NCBI RefSeq assembly: GCF_963677035.1
Contig: NZ_OY781472.1
Coordinates: 1,178,001 to 1,242,000, forward strand
Reading direction: 5' to 3'
From: an uncultured Hyphomonas sp.
GTDB lineage: Bacteria; Pseudomonadota; Alphaproteobacteria; Caulobacterales; Hyphomonadaceae
DNA: 64,000 bases
In this document: piece by piece, positions 43,220 to 51,404 of the stretch
How the letters are laid out: the number at the start of each line of letters is the position of its first letter
How positions within the stretch are numbered: the stretch's first letter is position 1
Made by a program: the position numbers and the translations under genes
The notes under the pieces: generated by a model
The model's input: only the letters and a program-made list of their open reading frames with translations
Databases searched by the model: none
Told to the model about the DNA's origin: nothing

Positions 43220-43816
43220 CTATTGATCTGCCCAGCGGCCCAGGCGTTCAAACCTGACCTCTTCGACGATCATCGCCCGGGTCTTGTCGGGCACGACCGG
43301 ACGGATTCCAAAATAGTCGATCCCCTGATCACCTTCGATCAGCGGCACGTCATATTCAAAACTGAAATCCTCGAAGCCGGGCTGCAGGTCGAACACGTGC
43401 CAACCTGAATTCCCCGCACGCCCGGCAGAATAATTCGCTTCCATCTGCAGGGCGCCGCGCGTGTCTGCAGGACGGGCCCGCACCGTGCTCCGGACGGTGT
43501 AGCCAGCGAACTGGACTTCCATATCTGCTGCCAGGCGGAAATGCGGACCAAGTTCCGGCGCCTCGTCCAGCATACCGGACTGCACCTCGATATAGAGCAG
43601 CTTGCGGCCATTGGGTCCGTTGATCAGGCGGGTTTCGGCATCACCGCCAGCCATGATCTTGTTGAGGTAGATGCCGGAAACCGTAATCTCGTTATAATTC
43701 TCGCCATCGCCTGTCACCGTTCCGGACGGCAGGCGGCCAATGCCGGGCAAAATGGCGATCCCGACCAACCCGACCGCAACCAGCAGGGCAAGTGGGAAGA
43801 AGATCCTGTCCTTCAT
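43220..43816 (-). CDS. Membrane-anchored protein of unknown function
   Basis: 198-residue protein with an N-terminal membrane helix or signal anchor (about 6-26) and a beta-rich periplasmic domain containing SGWHVFDLQPGFEDFSFEYDVP. It looks like a jelly-roll or galactose-binding-type domain, but the family is not recognised. The start at 43816 is set by the hydrophobic segment. It lies 34 nt upstream of the peptidase gene, likely co-transcribed. Confidence 0.65.
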   Translation of the reverse strand: MKDRIFFPLALLVAVGLVGIAILPGIGRLPSGTVTGDGENYNEITVSGIYLNKIMAGGDAETRLINGPNGRKLLYIEVQSGMLDEAPELGPHFRLAADMEVQFAGYTVRSTVRARPADTRGALQMEANYSAGRAGNSGWHVFDLQPGFEDFSFEYDVPLIEGDQGIDYFGIRPVVPDKTRAMIVEEVRFERLGRWADQ

Positions 43817-43957
43817 CGGGGCCTTTCCTACTCTGTTGCATTCAGGCGCGGCAACGGGCCGGCGCCGCTGGCCAACGGGGCCCGCTCCTGTTAGCAGGTG
43901 CGCGTCGGGTCTGGCGAGCGGCATTCGCCGCCGCATCTGCTACGGGGTTTGCGCCAT

Positions 43958-45097
43958 ATGTCAAAGTCCGCCTTGAAACGCCGGGCACGGGAAGCCCGCC
44001 ACTGGCTGATGGATGCCTGCTTTCCGCTATGGTCGGAGCGCGGCGTCGGTGACCATGGCCTGTTCCGGGAAACACTGGCACTCGATCACCAGTCCGCAGA
44101 CCAGGATACAACCCGTGTCAGGGTCCAGGCACGGCAGACCTATGTCTTTGCCGAAGCCCTGCGGCTGGGCTGGAAGCCGGACACAAGTGCGGACCTCCTG
44201 GCAACGGGATTATCGACGCTGACCGGCTCTGCTCTGCGGCCTGACGGGCTTGCCGGCCGCGTGCTGGGGTCTGACGGGTCCGGCTTCACCGACGACACGG
44301 CGGATCTTTACGACACCGCGTTCGTTCTCTTTGCCCTCGCTGAAACGGCAAGCGTCCTTGAAGGCGCGGAAGAGGCTCTGGCCGGCGCACGCAGGATCCT
44401 GACGGCTGCCGATGCAAAGCTGCGTGCCCCGGATGGCGGGTATTTCGAAACGCTGCCTGCGGACCAGAAGCGCCACCAGAACCCGCACATGCACCTGCTG
44501 GAGGCCTGTCTGGCCCTGCACCGGGCAGACCCGGACGGCGACCATCTTTCCCGTGCGGGTGAGATTATCAGCCTGTTCGACAGATTTTTCACGGCCGGAC
44601 CGGGCGACCTGCTGGGCGAGCATTTCGCCCCGGGCTGGACCCAGCCGGCCGGACGGGATGCCGATATTGTCGAGCCAGGCCATCAGTTCGAATGGGTCTG
44701 GCTGCTGCACGCCTATGCCCGGGCCACCAGCACGCCGGTCCACATCCGGGCGGAGACCCTTTACGTCTTCGCCTGTTCGACCCTCGATGACGAAGGCCGG
44801 GCTTTGCAGGAAGTCACGCGCGAAGGCGCTGTCGCGGACGGGTCGCGCCGCACATGGCCGCAAACCGAAGCGCTGAAGGCGCATCTCGCCATGTTCGAAG
44901 CGACGGAAGACGAAAGCTTTTCTGCTGCCGCGTGCCGCAGTTTCGACGTGCTGATGGACGAATATCTGACACCTGAAGGCGGCTGGATCGATCAGTATGA
45001 TTCCACCGGCAAGCCGATGGCGCACAACATGCCCGCCTCAACCGGCTATCATGTCGTATTGGCCCTGGCAGAGCTGATGCGGATCATGGACGCTTGA
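43958..45097 (+). CDS. AGE-family sugar epimerase/isomerase
   Basis: 379-residue (alpha/alpha)6-barrel protein of the N-acylglucosamine 2-epimerase / mannose-6-phosphate isomerase group: VQARQTYVFAEALRLGW, DTADLYDTAFVLFALAET, HQNPHMHLLEACLAL and EPGHQFEWVWLLHAYAR carry the conserved Arg, His and Glu catalytic positions. It likely interconverts mannose and fructose or related sugars. The start at 43958 is chosen because family homology begins soon after. Divergent from the upstream membrane-anchored protein gene. Confidence 0.83.
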   Translation: MSKSALKRRAREARHWLMDACFPLWSERGVGDHGLFRETLALDHQSADQDTTRVRVQARQTYVFAEALRLGWKPDTSADLLATGLSTLTGSALRPDGLAGRVLGSDGSGFTDDTADLYDTAFVLFALAETASVLEGAEEALAGARRILTAADAKLRAPDGGYFETLPADQKRHQNPHMHLLEACLALHRADPDGDHLSRAGEIISLFDRFFTAGPGDLLGEHFAPGWTQPAGRDADIVEPGHQFEWVWLLHAYARATSTPVHIRAETLYVFACSTLDDEGRALQEVTREGAVADGSRRTWPQTEALKAHLAMFEATEDESFSAAACRSFDVLMDEYLTPEGGWIDQYDSTGKPMAHNMPASTGYHVVLALAELMRIMDA

Positions 45098-45166
45098 ATC
45101 TGCGCCGTTTTAAGCCGAAAAGGCCGCCAGAAAGACAGTCAGGACTAAAAAGGACCTCTCACCGCG

Positions 45167-45880
45167 ATGCCGAAGCTAGCTCTCGTCCGCCACGGACAAT
45201 CCGCCTGGAACCTCGAAAACCGCTTCACCGGTTGGTGGGATGCTGACCTGACCGAAAAAGGCGAAGGCGAAGCCAGAAAAGCCGGCCAACTGCTCAAAAG
45301 CGTCGATGCAGACTTCCGCGCCGCCTTCACCAGCTACCAGACCCGCGCGATCCGCACCTTGTGGCTCGCGCTGACGGAAATGCACCGCGCCTGGATGCCG
45401 GTGGAGAAAGCCTGGCAGCTGAACGAGCGCCACTATGGCGGCCTGACAGGCCTCGACAAGGCAGAGACCGCCGCCAAGCATGGCGACGATCAGGTCCATG
45501 TCTGGCGCCGCTCCTATGACGTGCCGCCGCCGCCACTGGAAAAAGGGACCACTTGGGACCTGTCCACCGATCCACGCTACAAGGGGATCGACATTCCGGA
45601 TACAGAAAGCCTGAAACTGACGCTGGACCGTGTGCTGCCTTATTGGAATGCCGAGATCGCCCCGGTGCTGAAATCCGGCAAGGATGTCGTCATTGCCGCG
45701 CACGGCAACTCCCTGCGCGCGCTGGTGAAGCACCTGTTCGATGTGCCCGACGACAAGATCACCTCGCTGGAGATCCCGACCGGCAATCCGCTGCTGATCG
45801 ATCTCAACGATGATCTGAAGCCTGTCGCCGTGCGCTATCTCGACGCGGACCGTGCGCGGGACCTGCCGGACCTGCCATGA
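45167..45880 (+). CDS. gpmA: 2,3-bisphosphoglycerate-dependent phosphoglycerate mutase
   Basis: 237-residue glycolytic enzyme interconverting 3- and 2-phosphoglycerate. [20 protein letters not shown] gives the phospho-His at residue 9; [16 protein letters not shown] and [16 protein letters not shown] (second His) are diagnostic. The stop overlaps the next gene as ATGA. Confidence 0.95.
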   Translation: MPKLALVRHGQSAWNLENRFTGWWDADLTEKGEGEARKAGQLLKSVDADFRAAFTSYQTRAIRTLWLALTEMHRAWMPVEKAWQLNERHYGGLTGLDKAETAAKHGDDQVHVWRRSYDVPPPPLEKGTTWDLSTDPRYKGIDIPDTESLKLTLDRVLPYWNAEIAPVLKSGKDVVIAAHGNSLRALVKHLFDVPDDKITSLEIPTGNPLLIDLNDDLKPVAVRYLDADRARDLPDLP

Positions 45881-46320
45881 GCAAACGGCGCGACCAGCGT
45901 ATGATGGGGCGGGCGCTCGCGCTCGCCCGTCTCAATCACGGCCTGACAGGATCGAACCCATCCGTTGGCTGCGTAATCCTGGATTCGCATGGCCATATCG
46001 TCGGTGAAGGCGTGACCGGCCATGGCGGCCAGCCCCATGCCGAAGAGATCGCGCTGAAAGAGGCCGGAGAGGCCGCCCGCGGCGGCACCGCCTATGTCAC
46101 GCTGGAGCCCTGCCGCGAACGCTCAGCCGGAGGTAAGTCCTGCTCCATGAAGCTGGAGGAGGCTGGCGTCGCCCGCGTCGTCTGCAGTGTGCTGGATCCG
46201 CATCCGGTGGCGAATGGTGGCATCCAGCGCCTGCGCCGCGCGGGCATCCGGGTCGATATCGGCCCCGGCCGCCACGCTGCCGAGGGACTCTATCGCGCCT
46301 TCTTTGCCAGCATCGGCTAG
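45877..46320 (+). CDS. Stand-alone RibD-type deaminase-domain protein
   Basis: 147-residue cytidine-deaminase-fold protein: [26 protein letters not shown] is the RibD deaminase start (NPxVGxVI), [11 protein letters not shown] holds the Zn His and catalytic Glu, and [13 protein letters not shown] gives two cysteines with one residue more spacing than in RibD (PCxHxGRTPPC). The reductase half of RibD is absent. It may deaminate a pyrimidine or pterin-like substrate. Translationally coupled to gpmA by a 4-nt overlap. Confidence 0.8.
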   Translation: MSKRRDQRMMGRALALARLNHGLTGSNPSVGCVILDSHGHIVGEGVTGHGGQPHAEEIALKEAGEAARGGTAYVTLEPCRERSAGGKSCSMKLEEAGVARVVCSVLDPHPVANGGIQRLRRAGIRVDIGPGRHAAEGLYRAFFASIG

Positions 46321-46332
46321 CCCGCACCCGTG

Positions 46333-46395
46333 CTTCGACTTCGCTCTAGCCAAGAGCGCTCAAAAAGTGCGGACTCATCCTGAGCGAAGTCGAAG
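46333..46395. repeat. REP-like inverted repeat
   Basis: CTTCGACTTCGCTC (46333-46346) and its exact reverse complement GAGCGAAGTCGAAG (46382-46395) flank a 35-nt spacer. The right arm is itself enclosed by TCATCCT / AGGATGA (46376-46382 and 46394-46400), making a nested hairpin. The motif resembles intergenic repeats widespread in proteobacterial genomes (recollection). It fills the 92-nt gap between two convergent genes. Confidence 0.65.
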
Positions 46396-46412
46396 GATGA
46401 ATGACTGCGCGA

Positions 46413-47462
46413 TCAGCCCGGGAACGGCCCCGCATAATCGATGATTTTCTGATAGAAGGCTTTGGAGTCGCGCTGGAAAGCCGCCTTGTTGAACTGCGCC
46501 TCATAGGAAGCGCGGCCGCCGGCGACGATCCTGGCGGCAAAATCCTTGTCCGAGATCACCTTGCTGAGCGCATTCGCCAGGGCATCAACATCGTTCTTGG
46601 GAATCAGAACGCCGTTCTCGCCATCTTTCACATAAGCCGCCGGACCGACAGCATCGGCCGCCACCAGCGGACGCGAGGCCGCCCAGGCATCCACCGTCAC
46701 CGTGCCGAACGGTTCATAGCGTGACGGGAACGCCACGACGTCGCAGGCCGCCAGCAGCGCGCCGCGATCATTGCGCCAGCCGAGGAAGCGCACGCGGTCA
46801 TCCAGGTTCAGCCGCTTGCAATGCGCGCGCAGTTCCGCTTCCAGCGGCCCCTCCCCCGCGATCCAGACATAGAGGCCCGGCACTTTCGCCGTCGCGTCGA
46901 GCAGCGTGTCGAGCCCCTTCTTTTCGTGCAGGCGGGCCAGGGCCAGGCCGACCGGCGCATCCGCCGGCGTGTCGAGGCTGGCGCGGTCGACGGGGTCTTC
47001 GCCTTCGAAATCTGCATAGGTGTGGACGATGCCGGACCGGTCATCGCTGACGCCCTGTTCGCGGATGTGGCGCAACAGGTCGATCGTCAGACCGATATGC
47101 CATTCGCAGTTCACGAAGCGGGCAAGCTTGTAATAGCCGCCATACCAGCCAATCGAGCGGCTCCGGTATTCCTTCGGTGCGAACTGTCCGGCGCGGCCCA
47201 TCCAGTATTCAATGACATCCGGCCTGAACGCCTTGATTGCATCGCCGAGCACACGGCGCGTCGGGAATGGCCAGGCATTGTTGAACGGCGCCACATCGAC
47301 GCCGATGCCGACCTCACGAAATTTTTGTACCCGGAACTGATTGTCGGGACGGGTCACCACATGTTGGGTGAGGCCAGCTTCCGCCAGCGCCAGAACCGAT
47401 TCCAGCATGATATTTTCCGCGCCGCCCTCTGCGGCACCGGCCATGACGTGCATCACGCGCAT
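46413..47462 (-). CDS. Family-4 glycosyltransferase
   Basis: 349-residue GT-B transferase. MRVMHVMAGAAEGGAENIMLESVLAL is the N-terminal glycine-rich loop; the C-terminal domain has LARLHEKKGLDTLLDA, VWIAGEGPLEAELR, RVRFLGWRNDRGALLAACDVVAFPSRYEPFGTVTVDAWA with the conserved E-x7-E region, typical of GT4 enzymes. Probable role in polysaccharide or lipid glycosylation. The ATG at 47462 has AAGGAG 7 nt upstream; an ATG at 47477 overlaps that SD. Confidence 0.88.
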   Translation of the reverse strand: MRVMHVMAGAAEGGAENIMLESVLALAEAGLTQHVVTRPDNQFRVQKFREVGIGVDVAPFNNAWPFPTRRVLGDAIKAFRPDVIEYWMGRAGQFAPKEYRSRSIGWYGGYYKLARFVNCEWHIGLTIDLLRHIREQGVSDDRSGIVHTYADFEGEDPVDRASLDTPADAPVGLALARLHEKKGLDTLLDATAKVPGLYVWIAGEGPLEAELRAHCKRLNLDDRVRFLGWRNDRGALLAACDVVAFPSRYEPFGTVTVDAWAASRPLVAADAVGPAAYVKDGENGVLIPKNDVDALANALSKVISDKDFAARIVAGGRASYEAQFNKAAFQRDSKAFYQKIIDYAGPFPG

Positions 47463-47596
47463 CGGCCTCTCCTTCATGTCAGGTCAGACTATCTGGTCAC
47501 GCGCATAGCCATTTACAGGCGTGGCGGCAAACACTGGTTGGCAGTCCGGGCTGAAATGCCTAAGCAGGGGCCGAGCCGAGACGGGAACCAGAAGCC

Positions 47597-48622
47597 ATGT
47601 CAGCCTATCGCCTCTTCGGCGCCGAAACGTCGCCCTACTCGCTGAAAGTGCGTGCCTTCCTGCGTTACAAGGGACTCGCATTCGAGTGGATCACCCGGTC
47701 GCGCGAAACCGAAACCGATTTCCGCGCACTGTCGCGGATCGCGACTGTGCCGTTGCTGGTCTCGCCCGACCGGCCGGTGAGCCAGGAATCGACGCGCATG
47801 CTGTTCGCGCTGGAAGCCGCCCAGCCCGAGCCGTCTGCCACGCCCGAAGAACCGGCGCTGGCGGCGCTGTCCCTGATCCTTGAGGATTATGGCGACGAGT
47901 GGCTGAACAAGTGCATGTTCCAGCAGCGCTGGGGCCACAAGCCGGACCGTGATCAGGCGGGCCTGCGCGCCCTGGTGCAATTGTCGGGCGGCAAGCGCCC
48001 GCGCGCCTGGAAGAAGCCGTCCGTCCAGATTGCCGAGCGGATGGCGGACCGCCTGCCGCTCGTCGGGGCGTCGCCGGAAAACCAGCCGGTGCTCAGCGCC
48101 TCCTGGCGCCGCTTTGCGGAATTGCTGAATACGCACCTGAAAGACCACCTGTTTATTTTCGGCGGCCGTCCGGCCTTCGCCGATTTCAGTCTGGCCGCCC
48201 AGCTGCAGCAAATGCTGCTGGATCCGACCCCGGCAGAATGGCTGAAAGACCAGACGCCATTTGTCGTGGCCTGGTGTGAAAACATGGACGACCCGAAAGC
48301 CGGTGGTCCGTTCGCGGACATGCCGGCGCTGGAACCCACGCTGGCGCCCCTCTTCGCGGAAGAAGTCGGCAAAACCTATCTGCCCTGGGCCAGGGCGAAC
48401 GCCGCTGCGGCGCGCACAGGTTCAGGCCAGTTCTCCGCAACGCTGGAAAGCGGCGCTTTTGAGCAATCTACCCAGAAACATGCCGCTGAAGCCTTCAATG
48501 CGGTGGACCGGTATGTCAGCCGTACACTGAAGGATTGCCGCACACTGGAAGTGTTCCTTGGCGAGACGCATTGCCTCGATGTTTTCCGGCACGCCCGGAA
48601 AATGGCCGCACCCGACGCCTGA
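47597..48622 (+). CDS. Glutathione S-transferase family protein
   Basis: 341-residue protein, longer than typical GSTs (about 200-230). N-terminal thioredoxin-like domain MSAYRLFGAETSPYSLKVRAFLRYKGL with VPLLVSPDRPVSQESTRMLFAL (cis-Pro and Glu-Ser glutathione site), then a helical C-terminal domain with FIFGGRPAFADFSLAAQLQQM. The last about 80 residues are an extension seen in some alphaproteobacterial GST-like proteins. Detoxification or reductase role likely; substrate unknown. Confidence 0.82.
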   Translation: MSAYRLFGAETSPYSLKVRAFLRYKGLAFEWITRSRETETDFRALSRIATVPLLVSPDRPVSQESTRMLFALEAAQPEPSATPEEPALAALSLILEDYGDEWLNKCMFQQRWGHKPDRDQAGLRALVQLSGGKRPRAWKKPSVQIAERMADRLPLVGASPENQPVLSASWRRFAELLNTHLKDHLFIFGGRPAFADFSLAAQLQQMLLDPTPAEWLKDQTPFVVAWCENMDDPKAGGPFADMPALEPTLAPLFAEEVGKTYLPWARANAAAARTGSGQFSATLESGAFEQSTQKHAAEAFNAVDRYVSRTLKDCRTLEVFLGETHCLDVFRHARKMAAPDA

Positions 48623-48645
48623 CCTGCCGCTCAATGGAAGCCACA

Positions 48646-48682
48646 CAATAGAAAGCGGCGCGCCCCTGCCGGAACGCGCCGC
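48646..48682 (-). terminator. Terminator of hsp20
   Basis: Perfect 8-bp stem GCGGCGCG (48655-48662) / CGCGCCGC (48675-48682) with a 12-nt loop; on the minus strand TTTCTATTG follows. It is placed 47 nt beyond the hsp20 stop. Confidence 0.6.
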
Positions 48683-48728
48683 GTCTGACTGTGGTCTTTG
48701 ATCAGTCTTTGTCTTGCGACGAGCCGCT

Positions 48729-49205
48729 TTAGGCTGCGTCAGCCTTTTTCTTGCCGATCAGTTTCGGTTCCTGCGATTCGGAGGCGCCGATCTGGATCTT
48801 GCGCGGCTTTTTCTCTTCCGGAAGTTCGCGGATGAGGTCGATCCGGAGCACGCCATGATCCAATTGGGCACCGGTCACGAGAATGTGATCGGCCAGCTGG
48901 AAGCGGCGGATGAAGCTGCGCTGCGCAATGCCGCGGTGCAGGTAATTCTTGCCGCCGGCATCTTCGGGTTCGGATTTTTTGCCCGCGACGGTCAGCAGGC
49001 CTTCCTTCGTCTCGATTTCCAGGTCGGCCTCGGTAAACCCGGCAACGGCGACCTCAATGGCGAAGGCGTTTTCGTCGACTCGCTCGATATTATAAGGCGG
49101 ATAGCCCTGCGAGCCGTCCAGGCGCGCGGCCTGATCGATCATATTGGCCATGCGGTCAAAGCCAACCATGGTACGGTAAATGGGGGTCAGATCTATATTC
49201 GACAT
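48729..49205 (-). CDS. Small heat-shock protein (Hsp20/IbpA family)
   Basis: 158-residue ATP-independent holdase. N-terminal arm MSNIDLTPIYRTMVGFDRMANM; alpha-crystallin domain from YPPYNIERVDENAFAIEVAVAGF to GVLRIDL (about 38-125); C-terminal I-x-I motif IQI in KPRKIQIGA. The start at 49205 is the usual MSN start; the long upstream open frame is leader RNA. A ROSE-like thermometer covers its Shine-Dalgarno, and a terminator follows the gene. Confidence 0.94.
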   Translation of the reverse strand: MSNIDLTPIYRTMVGFDRMANMIDQAARLDGSQGYPPYNIERVDENAFAIEVAVAGFTEADLEIETKEGLLTVAGKKSEPEDAGGKNYLHRGIAQRSFIRRFQLADHILVTGAQLDHGVLRIDLIRELPEEKKPRKIQIGASESQEPKLIGKKKADAA

Positions 49206-49256
49206 GTGTTCAGTCCTCTGTCTCAAAGCAACTGGAAGCACCCTGATCGGGGGGCT
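49206..49256 (-). promoter_or_regulatory. ROSE-like RNA thermometer in the hsp20 leader
   Basis: On the minus strand, CAGUUGCU (49234-49227) pairs with AGGACUG (49217-49211) across a 9-nt loop, leaving one bulged G opposite the Shine-Dalgarno AGGA. UUGCU with a bulged G facing AGGA is the defining feature of ROSE elements. AGGA is 8 nt from the ATG. A second hairpin, AGC-CCC / GGG-GCT type (49237-49256), lies upstream. ROSE elements control hsp20 genes in many alphaproteobacteria. Confidence 0.72.
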
Positions 49257-49404
49257 CCGTCTGGATTCGAACTTCGCAAACACCCGGCCCAAACGATGGC
49301 ACCGGCACGAAATCCGGCCACGGCCCGCATTGCAGCACCGTGACACGGTACATGTGGGAGCCTACAAGAAACGTTCAAGAGGTCCCATCGACGGAGAAAC
49401 ACCG

Positions 49405-50313
49405 ATGAAAACCGCCGTATCTGCTTCCCTCATTTCCCTGGCTCTGCTCGCCGGCTGCGCTCCGGCCCCGGCAGACAATCCGGTAGCTATCGCCGAAGTC
49501 GATTCGGAATCGCCCGCCGCGGCGGCGTCCGAAACCGAAACTCCCCTGGAGATCGCCATCGCCAGCGATGTCCGCTCGCCAGAGGAAAAAGCCCGCGATG
49601 CGTGGCGTCATCCGGAGGAAACGCTGGAATTCCTGGGCGTCGAACCGGATGACACGGTCGTGGAAATCTGGCCGGGCGGCGGTTGGTACACCAACATCCT
49701 TGCGCCATACTTGGCTTCCGGCGGCGGCAAGCTGGTCGCAGCAATGTTCGATCCGTCGGGCATCGAGGATGCCGAGCGTGTCGCACGGATCGAGACCAAC
49801 ATTGAGAATTTCAAGTCGAACTATACCGACCCGAAATTCGGCACGATCACCTATACGGGCTTTTCCGCGAGCAGCGGCCCGCTGACCGAGCCCGGCACCG
49901 CAGACGTCGTGCTGACTTTCCGCAACATCCACAACTGGATGGCAGGCGGGTTCGAGCAGAAATTCTTTAACGACGCCTATGCCGCGCTGAAGCCTGGCGG
50001 CGTGCTGGGCGTGGTGGAACACCGCCTGCCCTCGACCGCAATTCAGGACCCGCAGGCCCCAAGCGGCTATGTCCATGAGGACTATGTGAAGACACTGGCC
50101 GAAAATGCAGGCTTTGAATTCGCAGGCTCGTCCGAGATCAACGCCAATCCGGCCGACACCGCAGACCACCCCTACGGCGTCTGGACACTGCCGCCGGTCA
50201 GCACCGAGCCGAAAGACGGCGATGAGGCCCCTGAGGGCTGGGATCCGGAATCCTATCAGGCCATCGGCGAAAGCGACCGCATGACGCTGAAATTCATCAA
50301 GCCGGCGGAATAG
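49405..50313 (+). CDS. Exported methyltransferase-like lipoprotein (COG4798 type)
   Basis: 302-residue protein with a lipoprotein signal, lipobox LLAGC with Cys18, then an Ala/Glu linker and a Rossmann methyltransferase-like domain: DTVVEIWPGGGWYTNILAPYL (SAM motif I) near residue 90, TADVVLTFRNIHNWMAG, and ALKPGGVLGVVEHR. The fold needs S-adenosylmethionine, which is not expected outside the cytoplasm, so activity or location is puzzling. GGAG precedes the ATG. A strong terminator follows. Confidence 0.78.
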   Translation: MKTAVSASLISLALLAGCAPAPADNPVAIAEVDSESPAAAASETETPLEIAIASDVRSPEEKARDAWRHPEETLEFLGVEPDDTVVEIWPGGGWYTNILAPYLASGGGKLVAAMFDPSGIEDAERVARIETNIENFKSNYTDPKFGTITYTGFSASSGPLTEPGTADVVLTFRNIHNWMAGGFEQKFFNDAYAALKPGGVLGVVEHRLPSTAIQDPQAPSGYVHEDYVKTLAENAGFEFAGSSEINANPADTADHPYGVWTLPPVSTEPKDGDEAPEGWDPESYQAIGESDRMTLKFIKPAE

Positions 50314-50333
50314 TCCGTCTCCAGAAAAGCCCT

Positions 50334-50368
50334 GCCCCGCCGGCCCGCCCGGCGGGGCCTTTCTTTTT
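50334..50368 (+). terminator. Terminator after the methyltransferase-like gene
   Basis: Perfect 10-bp stem GCCCCGCCGG (50334-50343) / CCGGCGGGGC (50349-50358), loop 5 nt, then CTTTCTTTTT. It lies only 10 nt before the next ATG, so the next gene must have its own promoter or be read through. Confidence 0.88.
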
Positions 50369-50377
50369 GGTCCTGCC

Positions 50378-50992
50378 ATGACACTCAAGACCCTGTTCCC
50401 CACGCTCGTGAAGGAAGCCACAGTCGGCACCGATGCCCTGCGCACTGAACTGGAAACCGTCTGCTGGCTGCTGGAGGACGAAGACACGGCCGGCAATGAC
50501 TGGTGCGACGAGCAGGGATATGACGGCTACACCTCCTATGCCTCGCTCGACGACCTGCCGGAACGGTTTCCGGAGTTCGCCGCCCTCAAGGAATTGCTGG
50601 ACAGCCAGGCCGCCGAATTCGCAAAGGAACTCCACTGGGACATGGTGGGGTTTCACCTCGAACTCGATGCGCTCTGGGTGAACATTCTCGGCGAAGGCGG
50701 CAGCCATTCCGGCCATATCCATCCGGGCAGCGTGATTTCCGGCACCTATTATGTGGCCGTGCCCGACGGCGCAGGTACGCTGAAAATGGAAGACCCGCGC
50801 CTCACCTTCATGATGAGCGCGCCTCAGCCGACAGACGATGCGCCGGAATCCGCCCGCCGCTTCGTCTATCTCGAACCGAAGGAAGGCCATGCCCTGTTCT
50901 GGGAATCCTGGCTGCGCCATGAAGTCATGCCGAACCGGGCCGAAGAGCCGCGCGTGTCGATCAGCTTCAACTACGCCCTGATCCGCGACTGA
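50378..50992 (+). CDS. TIGR02466-family putative 2OG-Fe(II) oxygenase
   Basis: 204-residue protein with a double-stranded beta-helix layout: ALWVNILGEGGSHSGHIHPGSVISGTYYV (HxH region near residue 112), FVYLEPKEGHALFWESWLRHEV, and a C-terminal RVSISFNYAL holding the conserved Arg. This matches the TIGR02466 group of putative 2-oxoglutarate/iron oxygenases. Substrate unknown. The start lies directly after the terminator and no SD is visible, so initiation may be leaderless or the start may be further in. Confidence 0.78.
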   Translation: MTLKTLFPTLVKEATVGTDALRTELETVCWLLEDEDTAGNDWCDEQGYDGYTSYASLDDLPERFPEFAALKELLDSQAAEFAKELHWDMVGFHLELDALWVNILGEGGSHSGHIHPGSVISGTYYVAVPDGAGTLKMEDPRLTFMMSAPQPTDDAPESARRFVYLEPKEGHALFWESWLRHEVMPNRAEEPRVSISFNYALIRD

Positions 50993-51004
50993 GAGATTCC
51001 TGCG

Positions 51005-51307
51005 ATGATCATCGTGACCGGCAGCGTCCGCACCCGGCCCGAAACAGAGGCAGAGCTCATTGCCTTGTGCCGGGAACACTGCGCCCGGTCCCGCGCGGAG
51101 GATGGCTGCATCTCCCACAATGTGCATGCAGATTGCGATGACCCGGCCCTTCTGGTCTTCGTCGAATACTGGCGCGACATGGCCGCCCTCAAAGCCCATT
51201 TTGCCCTGAAAGAGAGCCGGGAATTCGTCAAAACAGCCCGCCGGCTCTCTGCTGGCGGGGCGCCCATGCGGATCTTCGAAGCGGCAGAAGTAAAGGCAGA
51301 GACCTGA
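51005..51307 (+). CDS. ABM-domain protein (putative quinol monooxygenase family)
   Basis: 100-residue ABM-fold protein: MIIVTGSVRTRPETEAELIALCREHCARSRAEDGCISHNV and VFVEYWRDMAALKAHFALKESREFV. It is similar in layout to the ABM protein at 20829, but has His/Cys near residue 36 where that one has Tyr/Asp. It follows the oxygenase gene by 12 nt, suggesting a two-gene operon; the reaction is unknown. Confidence 0.82.
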   Translation: MIIVTGSVRTRPETEAELIALCREHCARSRAEDGCISHNVHADCDDPALLVFVEYWRDMAALKAHFALKESREFVKTARRLSAGGAPMRIFEAAEVKAET

Positions 51308-51404
51308 GACATTAGTCGTTTGCGGCAACGCCACTCTTGACGTTCAGGCCTCAAAAGGCCATCGCCACGCGAACCCTCACTTCCTCCCTAAGCGAGCGCA
51401 GACA

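Noticed and set aside
49255-49270. GTTCGAATCC on the minus strand, resembling a tRNA T-loop
   Set aside because: Flanking bases cannot form the 5-bp T stem, and no anticodon or acceptor arm is present around it.
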